This document shows, piece by piece, positions 24,590 through 32,500 of a DNA stretch of 32,500 nt (position 1 is the stretch's first letter; each line of letters begins with the position of its first letter). The position numbers were made by a program, and so were the translations under genes. Below the pieces are notes generated by a model. That model was not told the DNA's origin, did not search any database, and saw only the letters and a list, made by a program, of their open reading frames with translations. The stretch comes from Nymphaea colorata (taxonomy: Eukaryota; Streptophyta; Magnoliopsida; Nymphaeales; Nymphaeaceae), in contig NW_022205042.1 of assembly GCF_008831285.2 (NCBI RefSeq), positions 1 to 32,500 on the forward strand, written 5' to 3'.

Positions 24590-24740
24590 ATGCAATTGAA
24601 ATAAATGACTGGCTGGTTGACACAACCAATGTATGGACAACTAGATGCATCAGTGTAATGGTCACTTTTAGGAGGTTATGGGTGAGACAAAAGGAATGAC
24701 AATGAAAAGCATGCAACACTAGACAAGTGCGAGAACATGA
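24590..24740. repeat. Satellite unit right of the copia fragment
   Basis: Starts at TGCAATTGAAATAAATGACT and continues through GGTTGACACAACC, GTGTAATGGTCA and GCATGCAACACTAGACAAGT, so it is an inner-type unit. Together with the left junction it shows that about 100 bases of a unit are missing where the copia fragment sits. Confidence 0.85.
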
Positions 24741-24905
24741 TGAAAATAGTTAACTAAATGTTCGATTACTTAAGGTTTATTTTTCAATATAATAATGTCA
24801 TGCTGCCTTCAGCAGTTTGAGGCCAGATGGTTGAGACGGTCAATTTTCATTGATGAAAAATGCTACAATTTTTTCATGAAAAAGGCCATGAAGACCCTGC
24901 CATCA
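24741..24905. other. Non-satellite stretch inside an edge unit
   Basis: About 165 bases that do not match any satellite variant lie between GACAAGTGCGAGAACATGAT and CATGAGACCTGGGAACTATT, where the satellite resumes. Contains AT-rich DNA and a TTTCATGAAAAAGG run. No origin recognised. Confidence 0.5.
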
Positions 24906-25610
24906 TCATGAGACCTGGGAACTATTCAAGGATCTTGATGAGACAATGTCCCGACAATCAAGCTCAAAAATGTCAATTATTTTCAATTAAAATAAATGGC
25001 TGGCTGGTTGTCTTTGGAAAGTAGCGGATGCTGCATGTGGGAGCACATTCTTGACAAATAGTGATGAACAAACAAATACGGGTTGAAATTGTTGGGTGTT
25101 GTTAATATTAGTAAATGAGAGGAGATGCAAAAAGTTTTTGAAAAATAGATTTCCATATAGGTAAATCGAAATAGGATGGAAAGTCTATGATGAATCCCGT
25201 TCAACAACGGGGAAGCAGTGTCGTGACACCGGAGAACTATTTAAGGATCTTGATGAAGCAATGTCCCACCATTAAAAATAGTAATTAGGTGGTATTAAAA
25301 TAATATGTTGATTGGTTGTCATAGGCAAGTAGTGGATGCTACATGTGGGTGCATATTCATAATGAAAAGCGATAAAAAGGCGTACTTTATTTGGGACGAT
25401 TATTTATGTTGCATCATCTTGGCAAAGAGAATGGCACACGTAACTTCAGTAGTGTTGAAGAGATAAAAAGTAAATGTGGTGTGATAATCTCATTATGAGC
25501 ACAAAAGGATGGATGGGAAGTAAATGAGGTGTAATCACCCGTTGAAGTTGAAAGATCTTGTGTGGAACCTATAGAAACTTGCTGACATTTTTATCGTTAG
25601 AATATGTGTC
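24906..25610. repeat. Degenerate right-edge satellite units with alternative spacer
   Basis: Core landmarks are still visible but worn: GAGACCTGGGAACTATTCAA, GATGAGACAATGTCCCGAC, CTGGCTGGTTG, GATGAATCCCGTTCAACAAC and GATGAAGCAATGTCCCACC. After GGTTG the spacer is not the inner type but TAGCGGATGCTGCATGTGG (25021) and TAGTGGATGCTACATGTGG (25328), giving a period of about 307. The same spacer occurs at 5889 at the opposite edge. Divergence rises to the right until no similarity remains near 25600. Confidence 0.75.
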
Positions 25611-25678
25611 TCACAATGAATCCCACGTTTGTTTTGCTAGTGTGGTAAACTAGGGTAACTGATATGTTTGAATACTGT

Positions 25679-25939
25679 TCATAATCCAGTACATGGCAAT
25701 ATTGTTATTCTCTCACCATGCGTCATATTTTCCGGTCTTCTCCTTGGGTTCAGATTTGAAAGAATATTTTCTCTTCGATGCCCTATCACTGACATCATCA
25801 AACTTCTTGAGCACCTTTCATTGTTGTTGTTGTTGTCAAATTTGATAGCTGACCCATATGAGAAAGTATTAGCAATTGCCTTATACTTAGCCACAAGATC
25901 AAATGTGGAATCACTCTTGTGACCCTTTTCCTCAGCCAT
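25679..25939 (-). CDS. Gag-position reading frame of LTR retrotransposon (partial, uncertain)
   Basis: An 86-codon minus-strand frame opens MAEEKGHKSDSTFDLVAKYK with an Asn run (a GTT microsatellite on the + strand). It lies about 730 bases downstream of the primer-binding site, the place where gag begins in a copia element. I do not recognise a gag domain, and no zinc knuckle (CX2CX4HX4C) follows; the frame ends near the left limit of the element. It may be gag remains, or the leader may simply be noncoding. A same-span + strand frame exists and is considered a shadow. Confidence 0.4.
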   Translation of the reverse strand: MAEEKGHKSDSTFDLVAKYKAIANTFSYGSAIKFDNNNNNERCSRSLMMSVIGHRRENILSNLNPRRRPENMTHGERITILPCTGL

Positions 25940-26669
25940 GGCAGTTAAAGAAATTAATATTCAGCTGCTAGGAATGCATGACCAAAAAATTACAACAATC
26001 GACAACCACCAGGTTGCTCCATCAATTAACATGCACACAAACTTTAAGCAATAACCAGTTGTGCAGATCCAATCGTTGATCAGATTGGTTCTGTTCAAAA
26101 AAATCAAATTTGGTTCTCTGTCTTTAACGTATATAAATACCATGATCTAAATATTACATCCAAGTTGACACAACTAGCAGTATAATCAATCCACTGACAG
26201 GATAATGACAATTAGCAAACAAGAACTCATATTAGACGTTAACTGCAACAACTAACAGAAATCATCTAGACCTGATGTATATTTCATGAAGAAAATTTCA
26301 GATATAAAAAAACTGAACTAACATCGACAACAACATGTGAGGGCTGCACTAGACGACTTGCGAATAACTCACCCAATTTGGACTCGTTTGAAGGACTTCA
26401 GATCTTCCCTGACTTAGAAAACTTCTTGCAGCTCACCAATTGTGATCCATGACCATTGTCAATGACAACTAGAAATAGAGAAGTATGCTCTGTGCTCCAT
26501 AATATTCAGCGGTAATCAGATCCCTGATCATCCACCAATGGCTACATCCTTGCAGCACTCAGACGTGTACCAAGAAAAAAAAATGTAGAGAAGAAAGAGG
26601 GAGAAAGAAGAGAGGAAGAAGAAAAAGAAGTAGAAGACCTGCTGGTGTCTGGCCAAGCTAGGTTTGTCA

Positions 26670-26681
26670 GCTCTGATACCA
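26670..26681 (-). promoter_or_regulatory. Primer-binding site for initiator-Met tRNA
   Basis: On the minus strand the 12 bases TGGTATCAGAGC follow directly after an LTR end (TGTAACA). This is the classic plant copia-type primer-binding site, complementary to the 3' end of initiator methionine tRNA, from which reverse transcription starts. The leader after it is pyrimidine-rich on the minus strand. Confidence 0.9.
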
Positions 26682-26853
26682 TGTTACACAGGTCTGAAAG
26701 GAATTGATCTTCATTCGCCCTAATCCCATATTATTGAGGATTAGGGTTCGCTAAACAGAATTATAATAAAGGTCCACAAAAGAAATAAAATAATAAGGAT
26801 AACTCCTGTTTACACTCATTTGCTGATAATTAATCAAGGCGAATACTTCAACA
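26682..26853 (-). repeat. 172-bp solo-side LTR (5' LTR of a minus-strand retrotransposon)
   Basis: On the minus strand it starts TGTTGAAGTATTCGCC (26853) and ends GACCTGTGTAACA (26682), so it has the TG...CA ends and the short TGTT/AACA inverted termini expected of an LTR, and it is placed right against the primer-binding site. Inside, CCCTAATCC (26718-26726) and GGATTAGGG (26738-26746) form a perfect 9-bp hairpin with an 11-base loop. No second copy of the LTR is in the window, so the outer limit is inferred from the TG terminus and not by alignment. The small size also fits a TRIM-type element. Confidence 0.7.
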
Positions 26854-27307
26854 TAGTGAATGTATGCTAGGTTCATCAATGCATTCAAATGAGGCAAATG
26901 ATAGAGCTGCTCAACTTCAGTCATGATAATCCACTAGAGAGGTATGACATACATAGTAGTTGTTCAACTAGTCATATGTTGTCGTTGAAACTGTGTAAAT
27001 TTTAGGTTTTTGACTAGAGAATGGAGGTTCTTATCATCATTCATCAATAAAGCCAAACTAGGAAGGGAGAGTAGCCTTATGATTTCACTAGAAAAAGCTT
27101 AGTAGGGGTAGGGATATCTGCTGCAAGCAGTGGCAATCTATTGCTTACATGAAGGATAAACTATCTGTTTAGGAATAGCACCTGTTAACTATAGATAAGC
27201 TATTTTTACCTTTACTAGTAGTCTGTGGGTGCAAGTCTTCAATTGAGTTCACGTGGAGAAATCTCAAATATCCAGTCTTTATGGTCACTGATGGTACATT
27301 TTTGCAG
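26854..27307. other. Unassigned unique sequence
   Basis: AT-rich DNA with no repeat, RNA gene or protein similarity seen. It borders the outer end of the LTR; a target-site duplication cannot be tested because the other end of the element is missing. Confidence 0.5.
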
Positions 27308-28481
27308 GTCTCACTGACAGGTGCATATGCAATAGATAGTGGTATGTGATCTTATACTTTCTCTACTTTGAATAATTTTGCAAATGTTTGAGCTTTTTTG
27401 GTCACTCCTTTCATATTTTATGTTGTTTCAGTAAAACATGTTCACATTTGATAATGATTTCATTTATCAGGTGCCCTTACCATATAATCAACACAATGTC
27501 AAGATTAGTTAAAGTGCATAAAGGAACAGAAAAATTCCTATATAATCAACACAATGTGAAAATTACTTGAAGTGCATAAAAGAACACAAAAAGCAATGTT
27601 GGATATTAACTGAAGTAAAAGATGCTCATATTTAATGTGTTAAGATAAAGATGTTGTTGCCATATGTAAATTTGTTGTTTATAGATGAAATATGTGACCC
27701 ATTTTTTCCTAGATTGGTCTTTTATTTCCAATTTCCAGGACCTAAATTGATGTTGCAACAAAGCTTGCACTTCCTATAGCTGTTTTTTTTTTTGGTTCCT
27801 TTCTGTTGACCCTTTTTCCTTTTAAATAAATACTTAGTGTTTTTTCTTGACCTTTTGATATCTTGGTTTTGTCTACAGTTCTTGACGGACATAATAAGGA
27901 CGCCATGTGTTCGTTCATGATTTATTTATTTGAATCCTACATGACTTTCCACAGGTTTGAACCCATATGTAATGGTGGTTCAGTGGATTGTGTTCATTTA
28001 TGGGCCTTATTGCAACTCTTTTATCTGGAGGGCTGGTCAAGTGCCCTGACATTCTAAAGGTCTGAGTAAACCACCTTCTACACGCTACTACAACCATAGA
28101 TCTTGGCTTCTATTTTTTTATTTGCTTGTCCTCAATTACTAGACTTGTATGGCAATTATGAAATGTACTAGCACTTTATGTCAGGTAGGTGCATCAGGTC
28201 TGCTTTTGTTGCTTTTGTTGTACACTGGATTGATCCATTTTCACATCAAACTCCCATGTTGCTCGATATTTCTATTTCAAGCAAGCTTTCTGGATATGGG
28301 GCTAAAACTAGTTTGATTGTTTTGACTCAAATCACTATATATATGTGAAGCTGAGACTTTCTCGTTTTGCTATCGTTAAGCTTCCACAGGAAATCAAAGC
28401 TTGAGAGGTTTTGGCAAATAGTTGCAATGTTTAAAGCCACATTTGGTGGACTCTCTCTCCCCATCTACCACAGGCGATCAG
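27308..28481 (+). pseudogene. Exon-like fragments of an unrecognised gene
   Basis: Four stretches have plausible plant splice borders on the + strand: 27308-27341 (tttgcag before, gtatgtg after; VSLTGAYAIDS), from 27739 (tttccag before), 27956-28059 (ttccacag before, AAAG|GTCTGAG after; one frame reads FMGLIATLLSGGLVKCPDIL) and 28390-28481 (cttccacag before, CAG|GTATGC after; one frame reads KLERFWQIVAMFKATFGGLS). The hydrophobic third piece suggests a membrane protein. The frames do not join without shifts, so if this is a gene it is probably decayed. I do not recognise the family and would not assign a function. Confidence 0.3.
27483..27598. repeat. 58-bp local tandem duplication
   Basis: TATAATCAACACAATGTCAA at 27483 and TATAATCAACACAATGTGAA at 27541 begin two adjacent copies that share GTGCATAAA(G/A)GAACA; several substitutions separate them. 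It lies in a presumed intron. Confidence 0.85.
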
Positions 28482-28783
28482 GTATGCAGTAGTGTGTAAA
28501 TGTATTTAACTGAATGTAAATTATACTTTCGTATGTCATGTTTCTAGTATTTCATTAATATGAAAATGTTCCAGGTAGTTGTTGCTTCTCCCCATAGAGA
28601 TAGGCTGCAACCAAATGATTAGTCATTAGTGGCCTGAGTGATAAGTGGCCTTCACTGAATTTAAATATGGCCGAATATTCAAAGAGGAAGCTTGTAACCG
28701 CATAATGAAACTGGTTCTTCATGATTCTTCTTTTTCATGAAATGTTCATGAAATATACCTTAATTACATAATAGCTTTTCTGG

Positions 28784-28949
28784 CTCATCTCGGTGGCGTT
28801 CATGGGATCCAGTTCCCACTTTATCCCAGTTTATCTGGATAACCGGTCGCTGAACAAGATTTAATACTCATCTTCTCGGTGGCGTTCATGGGATCCAGTT
28901 TCCACTTTATCCCAGTTTATCCGGATAACCGGTTGCTGAAGAAGATTTA
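28784..28949. repeat. 86-bp-offset tandem duplication next to an (AT)n tract
   Basis: CTCGGTGGCGTTCATGGGAT and the following CAGTTTATCTGGATAACCGG occur from about 28789 and again from about 28875 with few differences (TTCCCACTT/TTTCCACTT, TATCTGG/TATCCGG, CGCTGAACAAG/TGCTGAAGAAG). The unit ends in GAAGATTTA directly before the (AT)n run. Origin unknown. Confidence 0.88.
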
Positions 28950-28950
28950 C

Positions 28951-28953
<3 letters not shown>

Positions 28954-29031
<78 letters not shown>
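28954..29031. repeat. (AT)n microsatellite, about 39 repeats
   Basis: An uninterrupted AT dinucleotide run of about 78 bases. The Ile-Tyr repeat frames that cross it on both strands are artefacts. Such runs can form cruciforms and are often variable and error-prone in assembly. Confidence 0.97.
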
Positions 29032-29034
<3 letters not shown>

Positions 29035-30900
29035 GTTGGGTTGCCTTTTATAACTCAAGAGGAAAGAAAAATTGCTTCTTTTTTTCATTGTTGTCGTAAA
29101 AGCCAAATAAATTTCTTGACTCCAACCAGCCAACACTCAAAATAGTAGATCAGCGACGTACTTTAATTTATTTAAGTCTAATCTAGACATTAGGTGATCT
29201 TCCAATTTATATAGCAGGAGGTACCCAGCCCATGGGCAGGACTGCCCACAGATATTTTGTGCCGCACTTGCAGCCTACAGAGGCCAGACCTTAATTTTTG
29301 TAGCAAATACGTGATGGATGTAACACAATAACATGGTGTTACTAAAAGGCTTTATATTCTCGCTTTCCACCTCAAAGCAAGCTCAGCAAGTAGGCCAGTA
29401 ATTCTGTCTTCCTTGCCTCTTCCTTGCCTTGGTGTCGTACTTCAAAATGGAGATCTGACCTTCCTGCTCGCATCTCAAAAACTTCGCCGCAAAATTGTGT
29501 AGTCTCTCTCCCAAACAAAGCAATCGAAACATAAGCAGCCAACCAAAAAAAATACATATCGTACCCAAATCCATGTTATCGGAGGCATAATTAGATTTGA
29601 TTTCTGTTGACGGTTATGAGTGAGATTTGGAGTTGGATTCGATTCGACTCCAGTAACACTTGAAATGGAAGAAGTTTTATGCTGCATGTGCACCATCTTT
29701 GGGTCCCCTACCAAAGCGAATGATGGTCAAATATGGATTTAGAAACTCGGTCCAAAGATGGACCTGAGATAATGTGATGAGGGTCCATTGCGTTGCGGAA
29801 GATTCAAACTTTTTCATACTTTAGATTTGGACAAAAGCCCAAACCCAAATGTTAACTATGTATCGATTGCCTCCAGTTTTGAGCTTGCAACACCTGGACT
29901 AAAGGAACGGGAGCAGGTTTGCATTCGATCTTGATATCATGGACGAAGATAGAGTCCGAAATGGCTTCCTACCGGTCTTCGTGAGTCGAGCACCACCTTC
30001 AAGAACATACAAAGATGATTGTGGTTGTGTTTATACCGTAAAGTTTTGTGAATCAAATAGGCAAGACTATTAAAAATTACTTTTTTAAAAAGTTAAATGA
30101 ACATAATATTTTAATAAAAAAATAACAAAGTTTAGAAATTGTACACTAAATCAAATAAATTTGCCATGGCTTGGACTGAAACGAACTATAGATCTTTTTT
30201 AGATGAGCCATCACAATATCCTGAAGGGTTGGCACAAGAGACTGATTAGGGATTTGAAAGTGGTCAGTTTCTTATTTAAATCTTATGGGCAACAACTTTT
30301 TGAGTTGTAAAAGGAGTAAACATTGATGTGCAAGTTGAAATATATATGAATGTCATCCCGAATCAACAAAAAGATCCGTATACCTTGAGGATATGGGAAA
30401 GGAAGAAGGGGTAGCTTAAACCTAAAGGATAAGAAGAGGACAGGATGTCTTTGACCTGCACTCGGATAGTGTGATCTCTCTTCACTTACATGATTGAAAT
30501 TGTGTCAAGCCTGACTTAGATTCACTGACACACCCTATAAGCTAAAAATATAACCCTTATTAAAATGGAATCACATTGAGTTTTTTTTCATATTCAACAA
30601 ACAAAGTTATGCTCTCAGGCAATAATGTTGATATTATTTAGAAGAAGTTTTTTTTTTGGTGAAATATTTGTTATTAGACGTTGTCTTTCGATGTATCGAC
30701 ACTTGTTTAGGTGTCCAGAAATGTTTTATTGTTTTGTATATTTTCTCACGTTTCTCAAAATTATAAATGTTGTCACATTCTTTCTGATTTTTTTTAGAAA
30801 ACGTGTTGAAAAAAGGTGCAAGATTATTCCTTGAGGACGAAATCATGAGAATGAAACATAAACGAAGATGGGCTAATTTTTTATTTAAATTTAAAGTAGT
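29032..30900. other. Unassigned sequence, no gene seen
   Basis: About 1.9 kb of mixed-composition DNA. Overlapping minus-strand frames at 29372-29714 do not resemble a known protein and two of them use the same DNA in different frames. A T-rich region at 30590-30890 and an AT-rich stretch just before 30910 precede the GC-richer block; the latter could be promoter sequence but no clear TATA box position can be fixed. Confidence 0.45.
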
Positions 30901-30919
30901 TTAAATATTGTAAATTGAA

Positions 30920-31720
30920 ACAAGGGAACGGCTGGCGCCTTCTCCGGCTGACGGACGGCGGGAACTTGCGGAATTAATTTCCAACCTGTGAAAAAGTCAG
31001 CAGTGTCCTCTTACAGAAGCTAGGGGACTATGGAAGCTCTCTCTCTGGAGAGAACACCAAAACCCAGTGACGTTGAAATGTTTTTATGCTCTCTCTTTGA
31101 ATAGAAGGATTCGAAACAGAATTCGATCTTCAAGATTTTTAGTTCTAGCTTTCGATCTGCATGTTGTTAGATTGAGAGAGGAAAAACGTGTGTGGGATTT
31201 TCGCGTACATCAACTACAATGTACCAAGGGGCAGAAGCTACATTCTCGAGGCCCTTTCTCCGACGACGACAACATAGGGGTTGTGATTCGTCCGGCATAT
31301 CCATCGATGGCGATCCCGTCGACCCCAACTTTGAGAGCTTCTCCATATTCCCTGCAGATTATAAGGTTCCTTTAGTTTTCCGGCAGGAAGGTGCCCCCAA
31401 TCGTCTGGTGGAAGCCGTATAAAGAGGTTTGTGATTGCGAGTTTTCCCTTTCTCTGAACTTCGGTTTTCGAATTGGACTTGCTCCATTGCTTCCGTTTTA
31501 CTGATCGATTTTCCCTATTCAGTTGTTATAATCGTCGGCGTAGAGATTCCTTTTGCAGGTTCTTTGTTGGTTCAGGAAGGATCTCGAATAGATGTCTTCT
31601 ACACACCTTTCTCTGTTGAATTGAGGGTCTCCTGCTACCGCTGACTGAATTTGATCATCTTGTTCTGTTACTAACGCTGTTGTTTGTCGACTCGACAGGG
31701 TTTGAACATGGCCAGGTGCT
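30920..31720 (+). other. GC-richer block, possible 5' exon or UTR of an unrecognised gene
   Basis: Base composition rises abruptly after AT-rich DNA (GGCTGGCGCCTTCTCCGGC at about 30929), followed by CTCTCTCTGGAGAG and, at about 31240-31420, a CCGACGACGACAACA and CCGTCGACCCC rich stretch. Possible acceptors and donors are present (for example CGACAG near 31700). Frames of 102 codons (31067-31375) and about 76 codons (31192-31422) overlap but neither matches a protein known to me, and the second lacks an ATG at its start. It may be a leader exon of a gene running out of the window to the right. Confidence 0.25.
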
Positions 31721-32500
31721 TTATCTCATTCCTCTTTTCTCCTTTTCTTATGATTTATCTGCATGGAAATTTTGTCGCAGTAACGTAATATTAAGTGCAG
31801 TGCACCGCCACCACAAAAGCTTCAAGTTTTTCAATTTCTCATGTAAGGAAGAAAGACATTTCCTCTTTTCTAAAGGGGATTAATTTAAGCACTTGACAAT
31901 GTCTTCAATCACTAATCGCAGGTTGTTTCTTGTTGTTGGGTAGGGACTTGTTGGACATAACTGAACTTAGACGCAATGACTCGTTGAAGTCGCGGCTTAG
32001 CTGATCCACCGTTCAACCTTCAACCTTACAGGTTGATCAGCAATATATACATGATATGTAGTTCAAAGACTACATCAAGAACGTGGCACAACCATTAATA
32101 TGATCCTACTGAAAACAAACGAAACCAGTAACCTTGACTTACACTGGATAAGTACAATACCTAAGGCATCTACTCAACTAATATGACACAAGAAGAAATC
32201 GAGTGAGTACTAACCTGCTCCAAAAACATGAAGGATCCTGCAGATTCGAGTCTAAGATCCATAAAAAGATAAATTTTGGATCTCAAGTTAGTCAGAGAAA
32301 GAATCATCTACAAATTTCAGCAATTGTGAACTCAAATTTCTGCCGCATGAGTCTAAAACATGCGAGTATGCATGCTGGGCTCGATGAAGTCCGGATCAGC
32401 CAGAGACCGACCTATTTCCAGCCCCCGTCCCCCCATCTAGGAAAGATTCCACCACATTTTCATGTAGTTGGATTGGTAAATGGGAACAGTTAAATTCCAA
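31721..32500. other. Unassigned right end of window
   Basis: No recognised gene. On the minus strand a GGAGCAG|GTTAGTA donor-like site lies near 32212-32220, preceded (at higher coordinates) by a short open stretch, so a minus-strand exon is conceivable, but there is no similarity to support it. The + strand frame 32203-32493 has no motif. Confidence 0.3.

Larger units (their letters stand above)
25640..26853 (-). mobile_element. 5' end of an LTR retrotransposon (copia- or TRIM-like), truncated
   Basis: Composed of the LTR, the tRNA-Met primer-binding site, a leader of about 730 bases and a gag-position frame, all on the minus strand. It lacks protease, pol and a 3' LTR. The copia pol fragment at 22300-24589 has the same orientation and lies in the correct order downstream, separated by about 1 kb of satellite edge; the two could be pieces of one element (see findings). 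The left boundary is approximate. Confidence 0.6.

Noticed and set aside
28861-29145. Ile-Tyr repeat proteins over the AT tract on both strands
   Set aside because: Direct translation of an AT dinucleotide run; both strands give the same artefact.
29372-29714. Minus-strand protein frames near 29.5 kb
   Set aside because: Three frames overlap on the same DNA, none has recognisable motifs or splice borders, and composition is ordinary for noncoding DNA.

Overview
The window looks like nuclear DNA of a flowering plant. Introns are AT-rich with GT/AG borders, there are Ty1/copia retrotransposon remains, an LTR-type primer-binding site complementary to initiator-Met tRNA, and remains of two plant gene families. 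I see no intact protein-coding gene. All readable coding sequence is broken, fragmentary or retrotransposon-derived. I could not determine the species.

Layout. (1) 1-1458: exons of a kinesin-7 (CENP-E-like) motor domain on the + strand, with frameshifts and a stop in the P-loop exon, so a pseudogene. (2) 2686-5112: two separated exons of an Ost-alpha/TMEM184 (DUF300, LAZ1-like) membrane protein on the + strand, frameshifted, with the exons that should lie between them missing. (3) 5889-22299: about 16 kb of tandem satellite repeat with a basic unit of about 294-305 bp and two classes of shortened unit of about 180-188 bp. It is organised in higher-order blocks: a 1,859-bp tandem duplication nested in a 6,772-bp tandem duplication. 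(4) 19695-20502: an 808-bp terminal-inverted-repeat transposon inserted in a satellite unit, flanked by a perfect 8-bp target-site duplication. (5) 22300-24589: a minus-strand Ty1/copia pol fragment (integrase, reverse transcriptase, RNase H) joined directly to satellite on both sides, with no LTRs. (6) 24590-25610: worn edge units of the satellite, some carrying a different spacer that also occurs once at the far left edge of the array. (7) 25679-26853: the 5' end of an LTR retrotransposon on the minus strand (172-bp LTR, tRNA-Met primer-binding site, a gag-position reading frame). (8) 26854-32500: mostly unique DNA with exon-like scraps, a 58-bp and an 86-bp local tandem duplication, an (AT)n tract of about 78 bp, and a GC-richer stretch at 30.9-31.9 kb that could be the 5' part of a gene I do not recognise.

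The most notable feature is the satellite array. It shows recent block duplication, size-classed deletion monomers, a 114-bp foreign insert copied with its block, a dated transposon insertion, a retrotransposon fragment acting as filler, and old divergent units preserved at both flanks. Together these give a readable history of growth from an ancestral repeat with another spacer. I found no evidence that the short minus-strand frames recurring in the repeat units encode proteins.
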